A stretch of DNA of 59,480 nucleotides from an uncultured Bacteroidota bacterium (GTDB taxonomy: Bacteria; Bacteroidota; Bacteroidia; Chitinophagales; Chitinophagaceae), in the NCBI GenBank assembly GCA_903853805.1, contig CAINUN010000093.1, positions 1 to 59,480 on the forward strand. The letters run 5' to 3'. The position numbers and the translations under genes were made by a program. Position 1 is the stretch's first letter. Every line of letters starts with the position of its first letter. This document shows, piece by piece, positions 36,570-44,659 of this stretch. Under the pieces are notes generated by a model. That model was given only the letters and a program-made list of their open reading frames with translations. It searched no databases and was not told where the DNA came from.

Positions 36570-37098
36570 ATTCTTCTTTGCTTCCTTTCGAAACTTTTTT
36601 CCACGAATTATCCATTCGAATGGTTCCTTCAATCAATACAAAATCATCAACGTTTCTTGCTAATGTTCTGAGATAAGAAGGTCCGAAGTGTGCATTATTT
36701 ACATGGGTTTGTTTGTTGTTAATAGTGAATAAATACTCAATTCCTGGTAAGTCTACAATTCTATTTTCATAAGCAGGTTTTAAGGTGTCTACTCTGTACT
36801 TCTCAAATGATGTAAGTAATTCTTGAACTTTAGTTGAAGTAAAGTTTTTTTCGAAAATTCCAGTATCGGCTATAAACCTAATTCCTGTGAAACGAACTAA
36901 ACCATTTTCAAAAACTTCTATGCTATATGTAGGACAACGACCAAAACAACCAGAGCGGTGCATTTTAAGATAGGACAGGTGAATTTTACTGTTACCCAAT
37001 TTTGTTTTTTTGTTCTTGTGTGCAAAGATTTTGGTTTGAGAACAAGCGCTGAACATTATTAAAAACATAGTCAGGATTAAAAGGGATTTCTTTTTCAT
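36568..37098 (-). CDS. DUF6438-like lipoprotein
   Basis: This 176-aa protein has a lipoprotein signal ending MFSACS (Cys19). The family mark is HRSGCFGRCPTYSIEVFENG (about 47-66), with the paired Cys of CFGRCP, followed by strands VRFTGIRFI and IEYLFTINN. The fold is unknown and no function is established. It should be envelope-anchored. It stands alone, converging on sdhB. Confidence 0.75.
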   Translation of the reverse strand: MKKKSLLILTMFLIMFSACSQTKIFAHKNKKTKLGNSKIHLSYLKMHRSGCFGRCPTYSIEVFENGLVRFTGIRFIADTGIFEKNFTSTKVQELLTSFEKYRVDTLKPAYENRIVDLPGIEYLFTINNKQTHVNNAHFGPSYLRTLARNVDDFVLIEGTIRMDNSWKKVSKGSKEE

Positions 37099-37172
37099 TT
37101 AGATTTGAATGTTTAACAAAAAAATTATCAAGAGCTCAAAGATAATGGTGCTTTTGAACCTGTAACACAATT

Positions 37173-38294
37173 ATGTTGCCAAACGATAATCAACAAGAAC
37201 TTTTTTTTCAGTTAGCGTTAAATTTTGTAAAAGACGTCGGTCCTATTACTGGTAGAGCATTACTAGCACGATTTGAAAATGCTGAAAATATTTTCAAAGC
37301 TAGTAGCAAGGAACTTATATCTGTTGACGGTATGGGTTTATCAAGGATTTCCGCAATAAAGGATGTCGAAGTATTCAAAAAGGCAGAAAAGGAATTTGAA
37401 TTTTGTGAAAAGGAAAAGATTTCGATTGTTACGCTAAAAGGTGCTCATTATCCCAAGCGATTTTTGAATTGTGAAGATGCCCCATTGCTGTTTTTCTATA
37501 AAGGGAATGCTAATCTTAATGTTTCTAAAGTCATTTCTATTATTGGTACAAGAAAAAATACTGATTATGGCGACAGGTGCTGTGAAACACTTTTAGCAGA
37601 TTTAAACGGAACTAAGGATTTGTTAGTTATAAGTGGTCTTGCGCTTGGTATTGACACACTTGCACACAAGTATAGTCTGAAAAATGGATTACCCACTGTA
37701 GGCGTTTTAGGACATTCGCTAGATACAATTTATCCTTCCACCAATATTCACCTTGCCCGCGAAATGCTTGAAAAGGGCGGGGCTTTATTGTCCGAGTTTC
37801 CATCAGGTACAAAGCCAGATAAGCAAAATTTTCCTGTAAGAAATAGAATTGTAGCTGGCATAAGTGATGTAACAGTAGTTGTTGAAAGTGATCGGAAAGG
37901 TGGAGCAATTATTACTGCTTATATTGCTCATAGTTATGGTCGTGAAATAGCAGCTTTTCCTGGTAGAATTTTTGATTCAAAATCGGATGGTACCAATCAT
38001 TTGATACTAAAAAATATTGCAGCACTTATCACTAATGCCGATGAATTATTAGATCTTATGAATTGGAAAGAAAGAGACACAAAAAAGAGGTCTTTGCAGT
38101 CCAAACTTTTTGAAGATTTACTACCAGAAGAAATTCCTTTGTTTGAATTTTTAAAACAAAAAGACACAATCCATATAGATGAATTATTGATGGCTTCTGG
38201 CTATTCTAATTCACAACTTGCATCAATACTTCTTCAAATGGAAATGAAAGGACTTATTAAAGCTTTGCCTGGAAAAAACTATAGATTGAATTAA
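37173..38294 (+). CDS. dprA: DNA-processing protein DprA
   Basis: This 373-aa protein loads RecA on incoming single-stranded DNA in natural transformation. An N-terminal helix-hairpin-helix region (KDVGPITGRALLARFENAEN) leads to the Rossmann-like core: VISIIGTRKNTDYG, VISGLALGIDTLAHKYSL, GVLGHSLDTIYPSTN, LLSEFPSGTKPDKQNFPVRN and PGRIFDSKSDGTNHLI. A C-terminal winged-helix region (about 310-373) ends it. No other competence genes are in the window. The ATG is at 37173. Confidence 0.93.
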   Translation: MLPNDNQQELFFQLALNFVKDVGPITGRALLARFENAENIFKASSKELISVDGMGLSRISAIKDVEVFKKAEKEFEFCEKEKISIVTLKGAHYPKRFLNCEDAPLLFFYKGNANLNVSKVISIIGTRKNTDYGDRCCETLLADLNGTKDLLVISGLALGIDTLAHKYSLKNGLPTVGVLGHSLDTIYPSTNIHLAREMLEKGGALLSEFPSGTKPDKQNFPVRNRIVAGISDVTVVVESDRKGGAIITAYIAHSYGREIAAFPGRIFDSKSDGTNHLILKNIAALITNADELLDLMNWKERDTKKRSLQSKLFEDLLPEEIPLFEFLKQKDTIHIDELLMASGYSNSQLASILLQMEMKGLIKALPGKNYRLN

Positions 38295-38395
38295 ACTATT
38301 ATCAGCGGAAATGAGCTTATTTGAGGCTGTCTTTTTTTTTGAACATTATAACGCTTTGTTTTCCGTACTTTGTATCGCTAAAAATCATAAAAGTC

Positions 38396-39142
38396 ATGGC
38401 AAAAACTATTTGTATTGATTGGGGAAATACCCTAGTAAAGGCAGCGGTATTTAACGAAGAGAATAAGATTATTGAACATAAAAATTTCAATGCAGAAGAA
38501 GCTAATGAGCTTGTTATTGCTTTAGTACAAAGCCATAAACCTGGTGGAGTTATTTTATGTTCTGTTTCAAGACAATCTGATGAATTAGAAAAACTATTAA
38601 AACAGGTTGTAGATAAGTATATCCATTTGGACAATGATACCCTTTTGCCAATTATGAACGCCTATAGCTCACCTGAGACATTAGGTGCTGATAGGCTTGC
38701 ACTTGCAGTTGGTGCTTGGGCAGCTTTTCCCAATAGTAATGCACTTGCCGTAAGTTTAGGGACTTGTATTACTTACAATATGGTTTTGAAAAATCGCCCT
38801 TTCCGCGGCGGTGCTATTAGCCCTGGTTTGCAAATGCGGCTTGATGCAATGCACGAGTTTACAGATAAACTTCCTGAGGTATCTGTTGATGGTGAATTAT
38901 TGCTTCTTGGTTATGATACATCAACTTGCATGAGAAGTGGAGCTGTGTTTGGAATGACTGCAGAAATTGACGGTATGCTTGAAGCATATAATAATCAATA
39001 TCCCGACTTTAACGCTGTGTTAACTGGAGGGGATGCTCCTTACTTTGCTAACAAAATCAAAAGCAAGATATTTGCCGACCCCGATTTATTGATGAAGGGG
39101 CTCAACCTAATTTTAAAACATAATGTGCCACAACTTCGCTAA
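38396..39142 (+). CDS. coaX: Type III pantothenate kinase
   Basis: The ATG at 38396 (MAKTICIDWGNTLVKAAVF) gives 248 aa, the usual length; the longer frame adds unlikely residues. ASKHA-fold marks are DWGNTLVK, GADRLALAVGAW, SLGTCITYNMV, GGAISPGLQMRLDAMHEFT and LTGGDAPYFA. It performs the first step of CoA synthesis from pantothenate. Its end overlaps the next gene by 20 bases. The order coaX, outer-membrane protein, lptC is one I recall from other Bacteroidota. Confidence 0.95.
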   Translation: MAKTICIDWGNTLVKAAVFNEENKIIEHKNFNAEEANELVIALVQSHKPGGVILCSVSRQSDELEKLLKQVVDKYIHLDNDTLLPIMNAYSSPETLGADRLALAVGAWAAFPNSNALAVSLGTCITYNMVLKNRPFRGGAISPGLQMRLDAMHEFTDKLPEVSVDGELLLLGYDTSTCMRSGAVFGMTAEIDGMLEAYNNQYPDFNAVLTGGDAPYFANKIKSKIFADPDLLMKGLNLILKHNVPQLR

Positions 39143-40418
39143 GCACTTAATTCTCGTTTTTTGTTTTTTTACTGTTGCTTTAAATCATTCATTTGCGCAA
39201 AACGCAACTAAGGAAAATGCACCTTATTCTCGTTTTGGGATTGGAGAATTTAGGAATCATCTTGATGTTTCACTTAAGGGAATGGGAAGCCTTTCTACTG
39301 CTTATTCCAATGCTTTTATCATTAACACCGATAACCCGGCTTCTTATGCTGCTCTAAAACTTTCCACAATCTCATTGGGTGGTGAAGGTAGAATGAGGAC
39401 AGAGGTTTCTGATAATGTTTCATATAAGACCGGAACTACCACACTTTCCTATCTTACTGTTGGTATGCCTATCACTAAAAACTCAGGCATTGCATTTGGG
39501 CTACAAGCCAATTCTCAGGTTTATTATAAAATGACCGACACAATAGATGTTGAGTTTCTAGGGAAATCAATTAGAACTTTTGGTGGTGATGGTGGAACTA
39601 ACTATGCGTTTCTAGGTTATGGATATAAATTTAAGAAACTAAGTCTCGGTATCAACATGAATTATATGTTCGGTACTATTCATAATGCTAGTGATATTCA
39701 AAAACTTTATGACTCTGTAAATGCCATGAATTCTGATTTTTCAAGGTATCAGAAAATAGGTGGGGTTTACTGGAAGTTTGGTGCGTTATATGAATCACCA
39801 CTCAACAAAAAAGTTTCTGTTCGCATTGGATCTACTCTATCCTTGAATAAAAATATCAACACCACCTTTGATCAGTATTCATTACTTTGGAGGAGTTTTA
39901 GCGGTATTACAGTAACAGATACTGCCTACTACAAAACTGGCGAACCAGGAACAATTACAATGCCTTTGAGTTATGCTTTAGGACTTCAGTTTTTTGAGTT
40001 AGAAAAGTGGATGGCTGGTATAGATTTTTCAGCCGCGAAATGGAGTCAGTTTCGAGTAAATGGAGCAATTGATTCTACTGCTGACATGAGTTATAAGATT
40101 GGTTTAGGAGGGGAGTACACACCTAACTCTTTAAGTGTTAGTAATCGTTTACAAAGAACCACTTATCGCTTTGGTTTTTATTATGGTAAAGATTACATCA
40201 CTCTTGGTAATAAGAATATGAATTTCTTTGCATTTACAGGAGGCATGACCATTCCATTTCATCGTGCAGTGAGTTTACAGCGTTCTTATTTACATCTTGC
40301 TTTTGAAGTAGGCAAACGTGGCATTAATGACCCTAAATACATCATGGAAAACTTTGTTCGCTTTTCCTTTGGTTTTACACTAAATGATAAATGGTTTGTA
40401 AAGCGCCGATATGAATAA
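39123..40418 (+). CDS. Outer-membrane beta-barrel protein in the coaX-lptC operon
   Basis: This 431-aa protein has a signal peptide (MCHNFAKHLILVFCFFTVAL, cleaved after SFAQ). The mature start (NAPYSRFGIGEF, MGSLSTAYSNAFIINTDNPA and SYAALKLSTISLGGEGRM) is typical of FadL/OmpP1-like barrels. It ends in FVRFSFGFTLNDKWFVKRRYE. It overlaps coaX by 20 bases and lptC by 8, so translation is coupled. An envelope-assembly role beside LptC is suggested by position only. Confidence 0.75.
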   Translation: MCHNFAKHLILVFCFFTVALNHSFAQNATKENAPYSRFGIGEFRNHLDVSLKGMGSLSTAYSNAFIINTDNPASYAALKLSTISLGGEGRMRTEVSDNVSYKTGTTTLSYLTVGMPITKNSGIAFGLQANSQVYYKMTDTIDVEFLGKSIRTFGGDGGTNYAFLGYGYKFKKLSLGINMNYMFGTIHNASDIQKLYDSVNAMNSDFSRYQKIGGVYWKFGALYESPLNKKVSVRIGSTLSLNKNINTTFDQYSLLWRSFSGITVTDTAYYKTGEPGTITMPLSYALGLQFFELEKWMAGIDFSAAKWSQFRVNGAIDSTADMSYKIGLGGEYTPNSLSVSNRLQRTTYRFGFYYGKDYITLGNKNMNFFAFTGGMTIPFHRAVSLQRSYLHLAFEVGKRGINDPKYIMENFVRFSFGFTLNDKWFVKRRYE

Positions 40419-40965
40419 GCTGTTCACAGCATTTATTCTTTTTTCTTTCAGTTTGTTCTCTTGCAAAAACAAACAATCAGAAATTCAAGACATTGTTAGC
40501 AAAAGCATGTTGAAAGAAGATAGAGCTGAAGAAGTAACCATCATTTATAGTGAAGCAGCTAAAGTGAAATTCAGGCTATATGCTGACGAACTCATTCGAA
40601 ACGAAATTGCTAAGCCACATTATACTGATTTTAAAAAGGGCATTCGGTTGGAGGCTTTTAATGATAGCCTAAATATTGAAAGCGTATTAACTGCAAAATT
40701 TGCTCGTTATTATGAGGAGAAGCAAAACGTGCTTATTCGTGACAATATTATTGTTGTAAATAAAAAGGGGGACAGACTCTCGACCGAAGAGCTTGTTTGG
40801 AATCAGCAATTACAAAAATTCTACACTTTAAAGCCTGTAAGTATCCATACTTCTACTCAGGTTATTTATGGAGATGGACTTGAAGCAAATCAAGACTTTT
40901 CTTGGTATCAAATTACCAATATTAAAGGCATTGTTAGGGTTATGAAAGCAAGTATGCCAGAATAA
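40411..40965 (+). CDS. lptC: LPS export protein LptC
   Basis: This 184-aa protein has a lipoprotein-like signal ending FSLFSC (Cys18). The LptC/OstA jelly-roll follows: SEAAKVKFRLYADELIRNE, HYTDFKKGIRLEAFNDS, IIVVNKKGDRLSTEELVWNQ and TSTQVIYGDGLEANQDFSWY. It hands lipopolysaccharide from the LptBFG transporter to the periplasmic bridge. Last gene of the coaX-OMP-lptC unit. Anchoring by lipid rather than a membrane helix is usual for Bacteroidota. Confidence 0.88.
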   Translation: MNKLFTAFILFSFSLFSCKNKQSEIQDIVSKSMLKEDRAEEVTIIYSEAAKVKFRLYADELIRNEIAKPHYTDFKKGIRLEAFNDSLNIESVLTAKFARYYEEKQNVLIRDNIIVVNKKGDRLSTEELVWNQQLQKFYTLKPVSIHTSTQVIYGDGLEANQDFSWYQITNIKGIVRVMKASMPE

Positions 40966-41095
40966 CGGTTGCGCCCAACTAATTTTAAGGCATTTTCCAA
41001 TGTTAAGAAATCATTACCATTACATTTCCGTTATGTTGGATAATTGTTAAGAAATACATTTGCTAACTACTTTTACTCATTAAAAATCCTTTGTA

Positions 41096-41746
41096 ATGGC
41101 ATTTTCATCTTTCATCAAAATCTTTCTTCCAAAAGACCGCGTGTTCTATGGTTTGTTTGAAGAAGTGGCAGGTGTGCTCACCGAAATGACACAAGTCTTC
41201 ACACAAGCAGTTAATGAAACCAATCCTCAAAAAAGAGAAACGTTCATTAAAAAACTTGAAGACCTTGAACATAAAAATGATGACATAACCCACCGTATTT
41301 TCATTGAATTAGGAAGAAATTTTATCACTCCTTTCGACCGCGAAGACATTCATATGCTCGCTACTTCGCTCGATGATATTGCTGATTTTCTTTGGGGGGC
41401 TGCAAAGCGTATTCATAATTATCAAATTCAGGACAATGATGAATTAGCTAAAGACTTTGCTGATGTAATTACTCGCTCTGTGATAGCGCTTAGCAAAGCA
41501 GTAAAAGAACTACGCGACATGAAAGACCTTCGTGCTATCACGGAAAGCTGTGTGAAAATAAACAGTCTTGAAAACGAAGCCGATGAATTGCTTGATAAAG
41601 CCATGTTGTCTTTGTTCTCTGCACCTAATATTTCTGCTGTAGAACTCATCAAGAAAAAAGACCTCTACGAAATGTTGGAAACCGTGACAGATAAATGTGA
41701 GGATGCTGCCAATGTAATTGAATCCATCATTATTAAGTACGCTTAA
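41096..41746 (+). CDS. DUF47/PhoU-like phosphate transport regulator
   Basis: This 216-aa all-helical protein has PhoU-like repeats. FITPFDREDIHMLATSLDDI is the signature of DUF47, and VKINSLENEADELLDKAM and MLETVTDKCEDAANVIESII follow. Proteins of this family sit beside PiT phosphate transporters and are thought to adjust their activity. The PiT gene starts 18 bases downstream, so the two form an operon. Confidence 0.93.
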   Translation: MAFSSFIKIFLPKDRVFYGLFEEVAGVLTEMTQVFTQAVNETNPQKRETFIKKLEDLEHKNDDITHRIFIELGRNFITPFDREDIHMLATSLDDIADFLWGAAKRIHNYQIQDNDELAKDFADVITRSVIALSKAVKELRDMKDLRAITESCVKINSLENEADELLDKAMLSLFSAPNISAVELIKKKDLYEMLETVTDKCEDAANVIESIIIKYA

Positions 41747-41764
41747 AAACAGCAACTCTTAATT

Positions 41765-43417
41765 ATGACTACAATGCTCATCGTCATCATCGTATTGGCG
41801 CTTGTCTTCGACTACATCAATGGTTTTCATGATGCTGCCAATTCTATTGCAACAATTGTTTCTACTAAAGTATTGACGCCTTTTCAAGCTGTCCTATGGG
41901 CGGCTTTGTTCAACTTTGTTGCTTATTTTATTTTTAAAGACCATGCTGTTGCCAATACCATTGGTAAAACGGTAAGAGAAGAATTCATCACTTTGCCCGT
42001 TGTGTTTTCGGGGCTTATTGCTGCCATCATTTGGAACTTAGTAACATGGTGGTATGGCATTCCTTCTTCTTCATCACATACACTTATTGGTGGTTTTGGT
42101 GGTGCTGCCATTGCTCATGCTTTTTATACAAAGGGGGTTAATGTGCCCATTGCCGATATCATTGATAGCGACAAGGTGACCAAAACTGTTTTGTTCATCT
42201 TCTTGGCACCTTTTTTAGGCATGGTAATTTCCATGTTCATTGCCATCGTTACCATCATGCGCAAAACATGGCTGAAGATTTTGGTCATGTCCATTAGTGG
42301 TTTGTTTGCCTATCACATGTTTGACTATTTTGAAGACAACCGTGTAAAGGAAAACATTGGCAAATACTTCATGGTGGATAAGCTTACGGAGCAAGTCAAG
42401 AAAGACCCTACTAAACAAGAAGCCCTTGACAAGGCTAAAGCCAATACCGACAAAGCTTGTGCCTTCGCAAAACAATTGGATGAAATTGGTGCGGAAGGAA
42501 TGGCTGATAAAATTGTTGGTGTAGTATCTTTAAAAGATGTGGAGAAGGTAAAACTCAATGATAAACTTTCTAGGTTTTTCAAGGTAAAGCAATTGAAGAA
42601 CGACGCGAGTGTTCATCCTGAAGACAAAGCTATTTATGAGGCTGCTAAAGAAAACTATGAACAACTAAAACCATTGATTGGGCTGTATCATTCGGCGAAT
42701 TATGAAACCATGGTTGACTCTATGTTGCTGCTGCATCCTATGGACGCAAAACAAACCGCTGCTTTCAAAAAAGAACTCAACATTAACGCTAAGAAAGACC
42801 TTGCTTCAGATATTGACAAAGCCGACAATTCCATCATAGCATGGGGTGTTGTTGTCACCATCATTGTCTTTGGGTTGTCTTTTATTTATACCGAAAAACT
42901 ACGCTCTCCAAGTGCTTTCCGCGAAGCCAATATGTATAAGCGTTTGCAATTGCTTTCTTCTGCTGCCTTCAGTATTGGTCATGGGGGTAATGATGCGCAA
43001 AAAGTAATGGGCATTATTGGCGCTGCTTTGTTTGCAAGTGGCATTATACCCGATGCTAAAAACATTCCTGATTGGGTGCCTATTGCCTGTTATACCGCTA
43101 TTGCTGCAGGTACGATGAGTGGTGGTTGGAAGATTGTAAAAACAATGGGTACGCGCATTACAAAGGTTACACCACTCGAAGGAGTGAGCGCTGAAACCGC
43201 AGGTGCTTTAACCCTTTTTATGACCGAACAAATGGGAATTCCGGTTTCTACAACGCATACTATTACCGGTGCCATCATTGGGGTGGGGGCTACAAAGCGC
43301 CTTTCCGCAGTGCGTTGGGGAGTAACCGTTAACCTTCTTTGGGCTTGGATTCTCACCATTCCTGTAAGCGCTGCAATGGCAGGATTGGTGTATTGGGTTT
43401 TTAGATTCTTTGCTTAG
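41765..43417 (+). CDS. pit: PiT-family inorganic phosphate transporter with large central insert
   Basis: This 550-aa inner-membrane protein imports phosphate. The duplicated PiT signature is present in both halves: DYINGFHDAANSIATIVSTK near the N-terminus and SIGHGGNDAQKVMGIIGAAL near residue 400. About 11-12 membrane helices can be counted. Between helices near 190 and 355 is a charged insert of about 150 residues (YFMVDKLTEQVKKDPTKQEA onward; LHPMDAKQTAAFKKEL), which would form a soluble domain. It is coupled to the DUF47 gene upstream. Confidence 0.93.
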   Translation: MTTMLIVIIVLALVFDYINGFHDAANSIATIVSTKVLTPFQAVLWAALFNFVAYFIFKDHAVANTIGKTVREEFITLPVVFSGLIAAIIWNLVTWWYGIPSSSSHTLIGGFGGAAIAHAFYTKGVNVPIADIIDSDKVTKTVLFIFLAPFLGMVISMFIAIVTIMRKTWLKILVMSISGLFAYHMFDYFEDNRVKENIGKYFMVDKLTEQVKKDPTKQEALDKAKANTDKACAFAKQLDEIGAEGMADKIVGVVSLKDVEKVKLNDKLSRFFKVKQLKNDASVHPEDKAIYEAAKENYEQLKPLIGLYHSANYETMVDSMLLLHPMDAKQTAAFKKELNINAKKDLASDIDKADNSIIAWGVVVTIIVFGLSFIYTEKLRSPSAFREANMYKRLQLLSSAAFSIGHGGNDAQKVMGIIGAALFASGIIPDAKNIPDWVPIACYTAIAAGTMSGGWKIVKTMGTRITKVTPLEGVSAETAGALTLFMTEQMGIPVSTTHTITGAIIGVGATKRLSAVRWGVTVNLLWAWILTIPVSAAMAGLVYWVFRFFA

Positions 43418-43440
43418 AAAAAATAGATTGCTACCTCCAC

Positions 43441-43508
43441 TCATTGCGAGGAACGAAGCAATCTCCACCACGCTATAGATTGCTTCGTCGTACCTCCTCG
43501 CAAAGACG
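43441..43508. repeat. Imperfect inverted repeat, REP-like
   Basis: TTGCGAGGAACGAAGCAATCT near 43444 is mirrored by AGATTGCTTCGTCGTACCTCCTCGCAA near 43477-43504, with a few extra bases in the right arm. From memory, close relatives of this sequence occur scattered in many Bacteroidota genomes. Confidence 0.65.
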
Positions 43509-43511
43509 CTT

Positions 43512-43558
43512 AGGAAACATAATAGCCGCTTCATTTCGAAGCGGCTTTTATGTTTCCT
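43512..43558. terminator. Bidirectional terminator after the phosphate transporter gene
   Basis: A 21-bp inverted repeat with one mismatch (AGGAAACATAATAGCCGCTT and its partner) closes on loop ATTTC. The GC core AGCCGCTTC/GAAGCGGCT is followed by TTTT. Confidence 0.75.
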
Positions 43559-43560
43559 AC

Positions 43561-43593
43561 AAACCTTCTAGGTTTTAAAAACCTGGAAGGTTT
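43561..43593. repeat. 33-bp palindromic repeat
   Basis: AAACCTTCTAGGTTTT and AACCTGGAAGGTTT are inverted partners with one G-T-type change. It lies 6 bases from the stop of the next minus-strand gene. This palindrome type, from memory, is a widespread interspersed repeat in Bacteroidota. Confidence 0.65.
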
Positions 43594-43599
43594 AGGCAT

Positions 43600-44307
43600 T
43601 TAATACTTCTCTTTCAACCAACCCCAACTGCGCAAAACATCCTCAAAAGTATCAGGGTAATTGCCTTCAATAATGAGGCGCAAAGAACGAAGCACTTTCA
43701 ACACCATTGCTTTTGCATCGTCTTTACTGCCCTTGGTTTTACTTCTGCTTTCACTATTGGTATTGGTAGCACTATAAGCACTCGCGTAGCTTGTTTTCAC
43801 CCCTGTCCAAAAAGCAGTACCATATTCTTCAGCCCCAAAACCATCGGCGGCAATAGCGCCAATCATTAAGTCGATGGAGAGTTTGCGCTCATCATGGTCC
43901 ACCGGAAATTTATAGGTTTCACCATATTTTACAATGCCATAACGACCATAATTGGCCACATCATTCTTCTTAAATTTCTTACGGATATACACTTTCACTT
44001 CCTTCACTGCATCATCAATACTATCGTCCGAAATGCCCAATGTGGCAGCAAGCGATGACACAGCACCACCACTTTGGCGAGTAGAGGTAAGCCAAGTTTT
44101 ATACTGACCTACATACACTTCAAACTGTGGTTGTGTGATGTAGGCAACGGTGATGGTGGGATTTAGTTTCCAATTGTCATTGACACTTGTGGCTACGGTC
44201 AAAAGGTCGGTTTCGCCTTCAGGCGTTATTCTTTTACGTTTTGGTTTTGGGGGAGTGTTGTTCCCACCTCCGGCCGGGTCGGTAGGAAACAGGTATTTTT
44301 TAAACAT
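43600..44307 (-). CDS. Orphan 235-aa protein behind a 41-bp array
   Basis: The ATG at 44307 (MFKKYLFPTDPAGGGNN) is chosen because a longer frame runs through a 41-bp repeat, whose period is not a multiple of three. A Pro/Lys-rich linker (TPPKPKRKRITPEGETDLL) follows. The rest is helical with some strands: ITQPQFEVYVGQYKTWLTST, VKVYIRKKFKKNDVANYGRY, PVDHDERKLSIDLMIGAIAA and FEDVLRSWGWLKEKY. No signal or membrane segment is seen. Similar proteins exist in other Bacteroidota from memory, without function. Confidence 0.65.
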   Translation of the reverse strand: MFKKYLFPTDPAGGGNNTPPKPKRKRITPEGETDLLTVATSVNDNWKLNPTITVAYITQPQFEVYVGQYKTWLTSTRQSGGAVSSLAATLGISDDSIDDAVKEVKVYIRKKFKKNDVANYGRYGIVKYGETYKFPVDHDERKLSIDLMIGAIAADGFGAEEYGTAFWTGVKTSYASAYSATNTNSESRSKTKGSKDDAKAMVLKVLRSLRLIIEGNYPDTFEDVLRSWGWLKEKY

Positions 44308-44659
44308 TGAAATAAAATTTTTATTAGTTATTAAGTTCTTTAGTTCATTGTCTCTTTCTTTAAATTTTATGACAAGTTTCGAGTCGAAACAGCATGAACG
44401 CATGCGCGGTTGACAAGTTTCGGATCGAAACAGCATGAACGCATGCGCGGTTGACGAGTTTCGGATCGAAACAGCACGAACGCATGCGCGGTTGACAAGT
44501 TTCGATTTTATAACCCGTTCATTTTCAATAAAACTATTAAGTAAAGAGCTAATTTTTTTCATCGCATCCTCCCGAAACGCATTCGGGGAAAAAACTTAGT
44601 AAGGTGGCTCCATGGGAATTGGAATATGGGATTTATGATTTAGTTTTTGAGTGTAGATT
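44308..44659. other. Repeat-bearing spacer upstream of the orphan 235-aa gene
   Basis: Contains the 41-bp array at 44371-44505 and no credible gene. The minus-strand frame that covers it (to 44562) is explained by low stop density in the repeat. Confidence 0.6.
44371..44505. repeat. 41-bp tandem array (3 full units plus a partial)
   Basis: GACAAGTTTC or GACGAGTTTC begins at 44371, 44412, 44453 and 44494, exactly 41 bp apart. Each full unit has a hairpin GTTTCG-GAT-CGAAAC (GTTTCGAGTCGAAAC in the first) and a GCATGAACGCATGCGCGG half that includes the palindrome CGCATGCG. Units are nearly identical, so the array is young or kept uniform. It ends 64 bases upstream of the orphan gene start. Confidence 0.92.

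Noticed and set aside
44371-44505. CRISPR array
   Set aside because: The repeats are directly adjacent with no variable spacers, and no cas genes are present. The same applies to the arrays at 158, 28239 and 51697.
44308-44562. N-terminal extension of the orphan 235-aa protein through the 41-bp array
   Set aside because: A 41-bp period shifts frame at each unit, so the extension is not a repeated protein motif; the ATG at 44307 gives a natural start.
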